From Simkaniaceae bacterium (GTDB lineage: Bacteria > Chlamydiota > Chlamydiia > Chlamydiales > Simkaniaceae), in NCBI GenBank assembly GCA_018399075.1, contig CP073763.1:682001-746000 (forward strand): DNA of 64,000 nt, written 5' to 3'. A program made the translations under genes and the position numbers. Position 1 is the first letter of the stretch; each line of letters begins with the position of its first letter. This document shows, in pieces, positions 6,843 through 15,346 of this stretch. Below the pieces are notes generated by a model. It was not told the origin of the DNA and did not search any database. It saw only the letters and a list, made by a program, of their open reading frames with translations.

Positions 6843-9233
6843 TTAGGAAATAAAATCACGGAACTTTTTTGTAATTTCTCCAACTAAACGCTCATGCTCC
6901 TTCTCAACTTGAGCTTGCTCAACTGTTTGTTTTTCACTTCTGTAAGTAAAACGGAAAGTGACATTCTTCTTGTCTTTGCCCAGTTTTTCACTCTCATATA
7001 GATCGAGAAGGTAATACTCTTTTAAGAGCTTAGAGTGGAAGGCTTTGATCTCCTGAAAGACTTTTCCAAGAGGGACATCATGATGAAGCGTGACTGTCCA
7101 ATCTCTGTCAGATCCAGGGAATTGGGGAAGTGAGGTCATTTTCTTATCTTTTCCAGCAACACTCATCAGATCATGTAAATCTATCTGTGCATAAAAGACC
7201 TTTCTTTCAATCCCCAATCGTTTCAAGCGGTTGGGGTGAACCTCTCCTAAAACTCCTAGGCGAAGGCCTTGAGCCGTAATTTCTCCTTGAATTCCAGGGT
7301 GGAAGCTTTTCAAGCGGGTCGGTTCAAAGCTTTCTCCTGAAACATGAAAGCCTTCCAAGAGATTCTCAATAATCCCTTTGAGGTCAAAGAAGTCAACCTC
7401 TTCAGCCTTGATTCCCCAATGATGAGAACGGACTTTTCCTGTAAGTAAAATCGCGGCGGTGAGTCGCTCTCTAAAGTGGTCGCCATCTTTAAAATGAATT
7501 TTTCCAACTTCAAAGACAGAGAGATCTTCATTTTGTCGATCAAAGTTGTGTTTGACAGCTTGAAGCATTCCGGGGAGAAAAGAGGTTCGTAGAATCGATT
7601 GATCGACTGAGCTCGGGCGGAGAACATGAATTTCCTCTTTTTCACCTAAACTCTTTTCAATTGAAAGTTCGGAAAGCTGAGGGCTGATGAGATCACAAGT
7701 TAAAAATTCTTGCAGCCCACTTCCAATCAACCTTTCTCTTACTTCCCGTTCCATGAGATAAATGGGAGCATGAGGTAGAGGGGAGTTCACAACACGTGCT
7801 TCTCTCTTTTTAATATTGTTATACCCAAAAATGCGGGCAACTTCTTCAATTAAATCAATTTCATAATGGATATCATTTCGATAGGAGGGGACAACCACTG
7901 TTAAGGTTTCCCCTTCAGCTTTCACCTCCATCTCAAGACGCTTTAAAAAGGATTCGATTTCATTTAAGCTAAGCTTTGTCCCCAAGATTTCATTCGTTCT
8001 AGAAAGACGGACTTTAATTTTTCGCTTCTTTTGATCTTTGGCAACAATATCGACCTTTCCTTCGTCAACACTTCCATGGCCAAGTTCTGCGATCAATCCG
8101 GCGGCTCGATCTAGAGCGACAGTGACCATTTCAAAGTCAACACCTCTCTCAAAGCGGGCAGATGATTCACTTCGAAGGCCTAATGCTTTACTTCCACGCC
8201 TAACTGCAGATGGGTTGAAGTGAGCAGCCTCTAAAATAATATCACTCGTCTTTTCATCCACTTCAGAGTCAGCACCACCCATGACACCAGCAACAGCAAT
8301 GGGCCCTTTTTGATCATGGATCATCAGAATATTTGAAGGGATCTTTCGTTTTTCTCCATCAAGAGTCTTAAAGGTAATTTCTTTTTCAGTAGATTGGATA
8401 CTGATCTTTTGTCCCTGGACTTTTTTTGCATCAAAAGCATGAAGGGGTTGTCCCACCTCTAACATCACATAGTTGGTGACATCAACAATGTTATTAATGC
8501 TTCTAACGCCAGCATTTTCAAGGCGCCTTTGCATCCACTCAGGAGGGGGGCCCACCTTGACACCACGAATTTTTCGGCAGCTATACCGGTAACAGTTTTC
8601 ACTGTCCTTAACATTGACCGTCACATCGCAGCGCTCTTTTCCTGATTCAAGATGAATTGGAGGCTTTTTCCCCTTTTGATCTAAAAGGGCTGCTACATCG
8701 CGAGCCATACCGACCATGCTCATGCAATGTCCTAAATTGGGGGTCAACGAAATCTCAAAAATCACGTCACCGAGTAGCTCGGTTAAATCGGCTCCTACCT
8801 CGGAATCTTCGCTTAGAACCATGATCCCATCAGAATTTTCTGCAAGGCCAAGTTCATCTTCGGCGCAGAGCATTCCAAAGGACTCAACATCACGGAGCTT
8901 CGACTTCTTAATTTTAAATGTTTTTCCTTCTTTATCGGTAAGGACGCCACCAATCGTTGCAAGGGCAACCTTCATCCCCACAGCGCATTTGGGGTCACCA
9001 CAAACAATCTGCAAGGTCTCGCTTCCATCAAAAACTTGCGCGACTTTCAACTTGTCAGCATTTGGATGGGGCTTGGTCTCCTTTACTTCTCCAACAACAA
9101 CACCTTTAAATGAAAAAGGGGTTGGCTCAACCTTGTCCACTTCAAGCCCGGCCAGCGTTAATATATCAGAGAGCTCATCATTCGATAGTTCAAGTTTTAC
9201 ATAGTCTTTTAACCAAGAAAGGGGAACACGCAT
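6843..9233 (-). CDS. pheT: Phenylalanyl-tRNA synthetase beta subunit
   Basis: Beta chain of the (alpha-beta)2 enzyme that charges tRNA-Phe; carries the editing and tRNA-binding functions. The 796-residue length is typical. Domains: N-terminal segment MRVPLSWLKDYVKLE, tRNA-binding OB domain (about 40-150, VGEVKETKPHPNADKLKVAQV), B3/B4 editing domain (about 210-380, with NNIVDVTNYVMLEVGQPLHAFD), B5 domain (about 400-475), catalytic-like core, and the C-terminal FDX-ACB anticodon-binding domain (about 700-796, FPGSDRDWTVTL). pheS is not in this window; in Chlamydia too it lies elsewhere. Followed by the MORN lipoprotein and ogt. Confidence 0.96.
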   Translation of the reverse strand: MRVPLSWLKDYVKLELSNDELSDILTLAGLEVDKVEPTPFSFKGVVVGEVKETKPHPNADKLKVAQVFDGSETLQIVCGDPKCAVGMKVALATIGGVLTDKEGKTFKIKKSKLRDVESFGMLCAEDELGLAENSDGIMVLSEDSEVGADLTELLGDVIFEISLTPNLGHCMSMVGMARDVAALLDQKGKKPPIHLESGKERCDVTVNVKDSENCYRYSCRKIRGVKVGPPPEWMQRRLENAGVRSINNIVDVTNYVMLEVGQPLHAFDAKKVQGQKISIQSTEKEITFKTLDGEKRKIPSNILMIHDQKGPIAVAGVMGGADSEVDEKTSDIILEAAHFNPSAVRRGSKALGLRSESSARFERGVDFEMVTVALDRAAGLIAELGHGSVDEGKVDIVAKDQKKRKIKVRLSRTNEILGTKLSLNEIESFLKRLEMEVKAEGETLTVVVPSYRNDIHYEIDLIEEVARIFGYNNIKKREARVVNSPLPHAPIYLMEREVRERLIGSGLQEFLTCDLISPQLSELSIEKSLGEKEEIHVLRPSSVDQSILRTSFLPGMLQAVKHNFDRQNEDLSVFEVGKIHFKDGDHFRERLTAAILLTGKVRSHHWGIKAEEVDFFDLKGIIENLLEGFHVSGESFEPTRLKSFHPGIQGEITAQGLRLGVLGEVHPNRLKRLGIERKVFYAQIDLHDLMSVAGKDKKMTSLPQFPGSDRDWTVTLHHDVPLGKVFQEIKAFHSKLLKEYYLLDLYESEKLGKDKKNVTFRFTYRSEKQTVEQAQVEKEHERLVGEITKKFRDFIS

Positions 9234-9309
9234 GTTAAATCCAAAGTTTTTTTAACATCTAAGAATAACATAAGCGCTCTATTGGAGCATTAATTTTCTG
9301 TCTTAGGTT

Positions 9310-11871
9310 TTATCCATCTGGGAAGGGGGTATAGGAGGGAGAACCTCCTCCTCCAGGAGTAAACCATGCGTAATCAATTTCATCGATAGGAATTTCAGGA
9401 ATCGTCACACCCTCATTTAATCCTGTTGGAGGCTGAGTGCTAACAGAGATGTTTTCAATGGTGACTTTAGCGGTTCCATCCGTTTTTCCACGGCTATTCC
9501 AATTTGGATTTTCAAGAGCAATTTTAATATAGGTTGGACTAAAGGGGCCTGGGCCTACATCTTGTTTACTAAACTCTTTCCCATCAAGCAAGCGGGTAAG
9601 AATCAGGTGCCCTTCTGGGCTATAGCTTCCTTCCATCGTTAATGTATGCTCATGAGTATCCCAAAAATCTGGAACCGGTTTCCATATAGGATTTCCTTTA
9701 CTATCCTCATCGAGATACTCCTGATGCCCTCCTTCTGCATGACCGATATAACTTCCATCACGAGCATAGACAGTGCCAGCAGGTGGGGGAGTATTGGGTG
9801 TAGGGTCTGAACCCATTTCACAATCAAACTCTGTGATCGGATCTGCTCCTGGAGCATTCGTATGGAAAATAGGATTTTCAGGACCTCTTTGTGATTCTCC
9901 ATAAGTCCAAAGAGCTAGTGTGGGCTCATAGTCTGGAGTACTTGTACTTGCAGTAAATTGCATAGAGATAGAAAAATTTTGTCCACTAGGGAGGAATTGA
10001 GTCGATTGAATTCCTCCATTTGAATAAGGAGGAGAATCGCTATTATCTCGAATACTTGTTATCACAACCCCTTCAGGTGTGAGTTGGGTATAATCAGATG
10101 CCGGAGTTCCAGGACTAAACATTGTGTTACCTGTTAGAGCCACAGCCCAATCAGGGTCAACAGGGCCTTTTTTAAAATCATAAGTTTGTGAAAAACCTTG
10201 GGATTGATACCAAGGGCTTTTTGGGTTGTAAGGATTAATCCGATTGACTTGATCGTAAAGAGAAGAATCAATTGCTGATAGTTTAGCACCAAAAACGGTT
10301 ACAGCTTCTCCATTATTCGTAATGATCACAGTGGGCCTGAAAAAAGTCCCTTTAGGCATCATTTTAAAAAAGCTTGTATCGATAGGGAAGTTAATACTAT
10401 TGACTGTTCCAGGAGTAAGAGAATCAAAGTCTTTAGAGATTTTTGGAAGATGAGCATTATCTATTAAAGTAGTTCCAGTGAATTGAATATTCACTTTCCC
10501 ATTAGACTCGCCAGGTACAAAAACTTGCATCGAATAGGTATACTGTCCTACAGGACAAGGAACGGGACCATTCGTTGTTACTGAGGCATCCAAAGGCATG
10601 TAAAGGCCATGGGCATTGTTTTGAGCATTTGTAATTTTGATTCCATGATTAGCCGGATTGTGGTCATCAATAAACCAATAAGGATGCCCCGCATTTTTTA
10701 GTGGAGCTTGATCAATGTTTTTTTGGAAAGATATCGCTCCATCGATCAAATTATCTCCAACCTGGAATACACTTTCGATTTGGGGGTAGTGTCCAACTTC
10801 AGGATCACCAGTTGTGACTGTTGGGGGAGTAAGAGCTTGAGCGATTTTAAAAACATCTCCCTCAGAAACTTCGATCACACTTACATTTTTAAAGACAGTT
10901 TGAGGGCCGCCATATAAATTGATGGTCATCTCTGTTCCCGTTGCTTCTGTCCAAAAATAGCGTCTTTGGATTCCATCATGATAAATTTCATTTGAGGTTT
11001 GCGGAAAATGTATTGTTTTTCCTGTAATGGAGCTAGTGATTGATTTAGCTCCAGTCATTCCAACTCCCCCTGAAAAAGCTGCGTCAGCACTTTCTGGAGG
11101 GGTTCCAATAATATATCCTGAGACGACATAGGTATGACCAGGAGTTGTCGGAACAGTTTGACTGACTGTGACATATCCAGGAGAGGGGGGCATATCAGAA
11201 AAAGATAAGCTACTCTTATTTTCAACGGGGCTTGTTTTATCGTAAGGGTCAGGAGTGTTAGCCTGGAGGGTTGCAGAGCCTGCAGTAATAGCCCATCCAG
11301 CTGTTCCTTTACTGAAGTCTCCATTGATTAGAAGGTTTTTGGAGTCAGAATTGGGAGGAAGTAAACATTGATAAGCGGGGATTTTAAGGATATTTTGAGC
11401 GAGTCCAATAAGGACTTGTAAGTGGGTAGTATATTCCTTTTGATGCTCATCATCATAATCACTTTTAATCGGGAAAATCTTTCCTGTTGTATCTTTTGAA
11501 ATGGCCTCTTCAACAGTTGATAGAAGCGCTGAAAAATTTGTGGAATATTCTTTCTGAAGCTGAGCAAATGTGATGGTTCCTGCTCGATAGTGTGTTAGAG
11601 CCTCAGCATACTGAGTTGAGCTTGATTGTATTGCCGGCCCCACTACAGGGTCATTTGCAAGATTTGAAGCTTCTTCAGCGGTTGTTTGCATTGAGCCTGT
11701 TTCTGTCGCATATTTATAGGTGAAATCGCGCGTTAGAGAGATGCTACTTGTCTGCAGCTGGGGGATTGCAGCTGGGATACTTGTAGGGAGGTCTTTACCA
11801 GTCATTCCTTGTTCCGAGGCTATTTCGCAAACACCCCACTCAGGAGAACCTTCATCTATTGCTTCTACCAT
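9310..11871 (-). CDS. Large protein with CBM-like modules and a GH16-like domain
   Basis: An 853-residue protein without a Sec signal. Order: helical N-terminus (about 1-170); a jelly-roll module like CBM_4_9/CenC (about 178-335, NLLINGDFSKGTAGWAITAG ... SQTVPTTPGHTYVVSGY); a second beta-rich module (about 370-535); then a concanavalin A-like region (about 565-812). The last part resembles GH16: TLALWTYGE (652-659) precedes TEFDCEMG (680-687), which fits the GH16 E-x-D-x-E catalytic pattern with E681, D683 and E685, and FWDTHEHTLTMEGSYSPEG resembles the later GH16 strand. A Pro/Gly tail ends it. AAGG lies 11 bases before the ATG. GH16 enzymes cut beta-glucans or galactans. Export, if any, might be type III; this is inference. 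Activity is unproven. Confidence 0.5.
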   Translation of the reverse strand: MVEAIDEGSPEWGVCEIASEQGMTGKDLPTSIPAAIPQLQTSSISLTRDFTYKYATETGSMQTTAEEASNLANDPVVGPAIQSSSTQYAEALTHYRAGTITFAQLQKEYSTNFSALLSTVEEAISKDTTGKIFPIKSDYDDEHQKEYTTHLQVLIGLAQNILKIPAYQCLLPPNSDSKNLLINGDFSKGTAGWAITAGSATLQANTPDPYDKTSPVENKSSLSFSDMPPSPGYVTVSQTVPTTPGHTYVVSGYIIGTPPESADAAFSGGVGMTGAKSITSSITGKTIHFPQTSNEIYHDGIQRRYFWTEATGTEMTINLYGGPQTVFKNVSVIEVSEGDVFKIAQALTPPTVTTGDPEVGHYPQIESVFQVGDNLIDGAISFQKNIDQAPLKNAGHPYWFIDDHNPANHGIKITNAQNNAHGLYMPLDASVTTNGPVPCPVGQYTYSMQVFVPGESNGKVNIQFTGTTLIDNAHLPKISKDFDSLTPGTVNSINFPIDTSFFKMMPKGTFFRPTVIITNNGEAVTVFGAKLSAIDSSLYDQVNRINPYNPKSPWYQSQGFSQTYDFKKGPVDPDWAVALTGNTMFSPGTPASDYTQLTPEGVVITSIRDNSDSPPYSNGGIQSTQFLPSGQNFSISMQFTASTSTPDYEPTLALWTYGESQRGPENPIFHTNAPGADPITEFDCEMGSDPTPNTPPPAGTVYARDGSYIGHAEGGHQEYLDEDSKGNPIWKPVPDFWDTHEHTLTMEGSYSPEGHLILTRLLDGKEFSKQDVGPGPFSPTYIKIALENPNWNSRGKTDGTAKVTIENISVSTQPPTGLNEGVTIPEIPIDEIDYAWFTPGGGGSPSYTPFPDG

Positions 11872-11991
11872 GACAATCTACCTTTGGTTGATTATGAAAA
11901 TGGTAAGATATTCTTTTAAGTATTGGTTTTTTTCAAGAAAAACTTCCGATCGATCTTGCTTGCAAAACTTTTCATTTGCTACGCTATCCAT

Positions 11992-13077
11992 ATGGACACC
12001 TTCGAAAAAGTTCTTCAGAGACGCTCTCGGATTTTAATTCACTCTCTTATCATTAGTGGAACACTCAACATTGCTCTAATTACGACGTTTTTTACCTTTG
12101 TTTTAAAAGAGCGGAAAGGGGTTGTTTTGCCAATGGCAGTGGAAATGACTGTTAAGGAAGCCTCTTTGTCAAACCAAGAGGTGCTTCAAAGCTTTTTAGG
12201 GATGTCTTATGAAAAGCTTGTCCGCGAACTTTCTGATGAACTGCATGTGGAAGAAGGACAGCGGCGGTGCGATTTAGCCCTCGCTTTTTTAGGGGCCTTT
12301 CATCATTTTGATGTCGAACGTGCTTTTTCAGGTTATCCTGTGGAGAAACGAGTCATAACCCTAGAAGATGGAAAAAAAGTCACCCTTTATTCAGGCTTAA
12401 GTGAAGGAAGGTTTGAAGGCATTCGCAATTTTGCGCGAACTGAGGTTTGGCCTTTGACTCCTGAAGGGCTCTTTCGGGAAATTAGCCTTAGAGAAGAGAT
12501 CCCCACAACCTTAAAAGAAGCTTTTGAGAACACGACTGAATACTTTGTGATTAAGCGCGCCTTTCATCGTCTTCCTTATAATCTTTCAGAAGAGGCTCTT
12601 TTTTCCCTTGTTACGAATGGAAATTGGAATGAAGTGAAAGTTTTAGCCGATCAAATCCAAAATAGCCCTGATGGAAAGATTTCTGATTTTATCCCCTTTT
12701 TAATGCCTCGAATAGAGACAGGCTCAAAACTTGCTGCCTATCTCTTAGTTTTACTTGAAAAAGACTATGCCTTAAAAAAGCTTGATGATGCTCAAATGGA
12801 AAAACTCCTTTCTCTCTTAACAGAAAAAACTCCTGAGATTGAAGCCTTTTTATCCGAGGTTAAAAATGGTCTTCGTTCCGATCATATGCAAGAACTTGCA
12901 GGGAAACCTCTTGAAAACCCTCCTCGTCGCCATATTGTGCAGCCGGGTGATAGTCTTTGGAAAATTTCTCGCGACTATGGGGTGAAAGTAGAGGTGATCC
13001 AAGAGATGAACGCACTCCAATCAGAAAATCTTAAATTGGGATCAGAGCTTTTACTCCCTCCTGAATACCCTAACTAA
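11992..13077 (+). CDS. Membrane-anchored LysM-domain protein
   Basis: A 361-residue protein with one N-terminal membrane segment (SLIISGTLNIALITTFFTFV, about residues 18-37) after a basic start, a long helical periplasmic middle, and a C-terminal LysM domain (about 313-357, HIVQPGDSLWKISRDYGVKV ... LGSELLLPPEY). LysM binds N-acetylglucosamine in peptidoglycan, so the protein may link membrane and cell wall during the chlamydial division cycle. The start is the ATG giving MDTFEKVLQRRSR; an in-frame ATG 23 codons earlier is possible and there is no clear Shine-Dalgarno. Convergent with yidD (4-base overlap). The position next to pheT recalls CT474 in Chlamydia, but I cannot confirm homology. 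Confidence 0.75.
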   Translation: MDTFEKVLQRRSRILIHSLIISGTLNIALITTFFTFVLKERKGVVLPMAVEMTVKEASLSNQEVLQSFLGMSYEKLVRELSDELHVEEGQRRCDLALAFLGAFHHFDVERAFSGYPVEKRVITLEDGKKVTLYSGLSEGRFEGIRNFARTEVWPLTPEGLFREISLREEIPTTLKEAFENTTEYFVIKRAFHRLPYNLSEEALFSLVTNGNWNEVKVLADQIQNSPDGKISDFIPFLMPRIETGSKLAAYLLVLLEKDYALKKLDDAQMEKLLSLLTEKTPEIEAFLSEVKNGLRSDHMQELAGKPLENPPRRHIVQPGDSLWKISRDYGVKVEVIQEMNALQSENLKLGSELLLPPEYPN

Positions 13078-13283
13078 GGCAAGGGATCAGGCCCCCCTGA
13101 GTGCCAAGGATTGCATTTTAAAATCCGCTTAATTGTTAGGTAGCTCCCCTTAAAAACGCCATACTTTTTGAAGGCTGACAGCCCATATTCCGAGCATGAA
13201 GGGTAAAAGCGGCATTGCCCCTGAGTAAAGGGGCCAAGTGTCCATTGATAGAGTTTAATGAGTCCTATAAATAAATATTTCAC
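13074..13283 (-). CDS. yidD: Membrane protein insertion efficiency factor
   Basis: Small (69 aa) YidD/UPF0161 protein that helps YidC-dependent insertion of inner-membrane proteins. Diagnostic sequence: LIKLYQWTLGPFTQGQCRFYPSCSEYG broken by its conserved Cys residues, then KRILKCNPWHSGGPDPLP at the end. Start codon GTG with purine-rich GGATTTTAGG upstream. Three conserved Cys are present. Probably transcribed alone. Confidence 0.93.
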   Translation of the reverse strand: MKYLFIGLIKLYQWTLGPFTQGQCRFYPSCSEYGLSAFKKYGVFKGSYLTIKRILKCNPWHSGGPDPLP

Positions 13284-13293
13284 CCTAAAATCC

Positions 13294-13322
13294 TTGATTC
13301 CATAACAATTTATGGTTATTAT
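13294..13322 (+). promoter_or_regulatory. Promoter of tRNA-Leu
   Basis: TTGATT (13294-13299), a 17-bp spacer and TATTAT (13317-13322) form a near-consensus major-sigma promoter ending 18 bases before the tRNA. Confidence 0.7.
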
Positions 13323-13340
13323 GCCTCTTTCTCTACTTTT

Positions 13341-13426
13341 GCGGAAGTGGTGGAACTGGCAGACACGCTACCTTGAGGTGGTAGTGGGAGTAATATCCCT
13401 TGGGGGTTCAAGTCCCCCCTTTCGCA
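13341..13426 (+). tRNA. tRNA-Leu (anticodon GAG)
   Basis: An 86-nt gene folding into a class II (long variable arm) cloverleaf. The acceptor arm pairs GCGGAAG with CTTTCGC (one G-U), the anticodon stem is CTACC/GGTAG around TTGAGGT, giving anticodon GAG, and the T arm is GGGGG-TTCAAGT-CCCCC. The 3' CCA is not encoded. Decodes CUC and CUU. Confidence 0.96.
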
Positions 13427-13508
13427 TCTTTTTTAAATCAATCCTTTAAACTTAATTCACAAGCTCAAGAAATGATTGCGCGGGTGTTTTTTAATTTCTT
13501 AAGATTTC

Positions 13509-15320
13509 TTAGAGGTTCTTCCAACGGGGCTTATTCCAGAGGATGAAAGCTCGACGGGCGAGATGATAGAGGACAAAAGCTGCTCCACCGATAATCAGAA
13601 GTTTATGGACCCGTCCTTTTAAAGAAGGAAGAGAGGGAATATATTTTGAGGCATTACTCAGGAAAGTCGATGCGAGGAAGGATGCTGGCGTAGTCGGGAT
13701 CAAGTTAGGAATAATAGAAGCTTCATCAGGTCTTACAGGTGGCATCTCACCTTGAAGGAAACAATCTTTTTGTAGGACATCATGAAGAGTCCATCTTTGT
13801 TCAGGGCTAATATGTCCTAAGCGACTCAAAAAATTACGAAACTCAGGATCAAATCTTTCTAGTCTTGGATCGTCTTTAGGATCTTTTCCTCCACTAATTG
13901 CTGCTGCCATTTTGGCGCGCAGTTCAGGAAAGTTTTTTGCTGGAATAGGGTATTCTCCTGTTGCCATTTTAAAGAAGATGCAAAAGAGAGAGTAGAGGTC
14001 TGCTTTTTGATCGTAGGTCGTTTGCTGATGGACTTCTGGCGGCATATAGAGAGGACTTCCAAGAGTGGACTGAGCTACATCCATTCCAACTGCAGAAAAA
14101 CCAAAATCAAGAATTTTTAAAAAACCATCTTCAGTGACTAAGATATTAGCAGGCTTAAGATCGCGGTGGATCATTCCTTCAGGAAATTCTGCAAGGCCAA
14201 GGAGAAGTTGATAGGCATAGTTCTTAATGGTTTCAACGTCAAGTGTCTCTCCTGATTGCATAAGCTCTTCGAGAGTTCTTGCCCCTTCATGGCATTCACT
14301 TAAGGTTCCATAAAGGGTGAAGACATTTGTTCCAATGGATTCTGGATATTTATGATACCCATTAATCTCTTCTCTATCCATTAGGCGGTAGACCCTTTTT
14401 TCCTCATCCCAAACAATGGCATAAAAGCTTGAGAGAATATAGGGGCCTTCAGGAAGAAACGCTCCAAACTCGCCGCCAAAACGGTCTCTACTAATTTGAA
14501 AATAGTTTTCACGCACCTGTTCTTGCCCTATCGTTTCCGTTTTAGCAAGTTTTAGTGCCATGCTTCTTTCAGTATTATCGATTGATGTAAAGGTGACTTG
14601 CCAAACTTGGGAAAAAGAACCTTCGCCTAAAGGTTTGACAACTCTTAGGTTTCTTAATGCTGTTGCTAAAGTAAAACGGAACAGGCTTCTTTGACGGTGA
14701 GGAATATAGGGGGAAATGGTGTCATGTGTTTCTTCATCGAGCATGGAATGGAGATAGAGAGGGCTTCCATCTGCAACATAGGGACTGAGAGTTGCATAAA
14801 GAGTATAGGGATCTTCGAATGGTTTGGTCCCCTCATAATGCTGAGTGATTTGCTCTCGCATTAAGATTTCAAACGCACCTTTAGTGTGGTTCCAAGCAAC
14901 GGCAGCTTTAGGACGGGGAAGGTGAGAGGCGTCTGGAAGAAAGATATGCCACTCGACTCCAAACAAATTTGTTCTCCTATTTAAGGAGAAAAAGGTTTTC
15001 CTTGTATCAGAAAAGCCAAAAGTATCGACTCGAGTAATGCGAAGGGCCAGTGTTTGCTTGGCACCCCCCCTTTTTTCTAAAACGGTCAGCCAGACTTTTG
15101 TCGGTCCTTTTTCACCAAGTTCAGACATCAGAGTCAGATTAAAGCGATTGGCAAGGGCCGTTTTAAACTTTTCTCCTTCTCTTGGAAGATGGGAAGCGAT
15201 AGCTTCTGCTAACTGGAGTTCTATCTCTTTATCAATGATTGTAAAGGTGTCATCTTCTACTCGTGTAGGGGGAGTTTGTCCACCCCAATAATCAGATATT
15301 ATTTTTTGAAACCAGCTCAT
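13509..15320 (-). CDS. Tail-anchored Ser/Thr protein kinase with duplicated N-lobe
   Basis: A 603-residue Hanks-type kinase. The active copy starts at about 226: glycine-rich loop LGEGSFSQVW (231-240), Lys257 in MALKLAK, catalytic HRDLKPANIL (385-394), DFG (405-407), APE-like PPE and GSPLYMPPEV (421-430), so all key residues are present. Residues 66-180 look like a degenerate second copy of the N-lobe: LGEKGPTKVW (68-77) and LALRITR, where the Lys is Arg, followed by matching WH/FLPD and MREQI segments. After a Pro/Ser-rich linker a C-terminal hydrophobic segment (573-590) acts as a tail anchor. Its sequence is similar to the tail of the OTU protein two genes away. No signal peptide; likely a type III effector or membrane kinase. 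No Shine-Dalgarno seen. Confidence 0.85.
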   Translation of the reverse strand: MSWFQKIISDYWGGQTPPTRVEDDTFTIIDKEIELQLAEAIASHLPREGEKFKTALANRFNLTLMSELGEKGPTKVWLTVLEKRGGAKQTLALRITRVDTFGFSDTRKTFFSLNRRTNLFGVEWHIFLPDASHLPRPKAAVAWNHTKGAFEILMREQITQHYEGTKPFEDPYTLYATLSPYVADGSPLYLHSMLDEETHDTISPYIPHRQRSLFRFTLATALRNLRVVKPLGEGSFSQVWQVTFTSIDNTERSMALKLAKTETIGQEQVRENYFQISRDRFGGEFGAFLPEGPYILSSFYAIVWDEEKRVYRLMDREEINGYHKYPESIGTNVFTLYGTLSECHEGARTLEELMQSGETLDVETIKNYAYQLLLGLAEFPEGMIHRDLKPANILVTEDGFLKILDFGFSAVGMDVAQSTLGSPLYMPPEVHQQTTYDQKADLYSLFCIFFKMATGEYPIPAKNFPELRAKMAAAISGGKDPKDDPRLERFDPEFRNFLSRLGHISPEQRWTLHDVLQKDCFLQGEMPPVRPDEASIIPNLIPTTPASFLASTFLSNASKYIPSLPSLKGRVHKLLIIGGAAFVLYHLARRAFILWNKPRWKNL

Positions 15321-15346
15321 AATGGAAATTAGCTTAGCATAGTAAT

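Noticed and set aside
8716-9204. 162-codon open frame on the plus strand
   Set aside because: Antisense to pheT, Ser/Pro-rich low-complexity translation, a shadow of the real gene.
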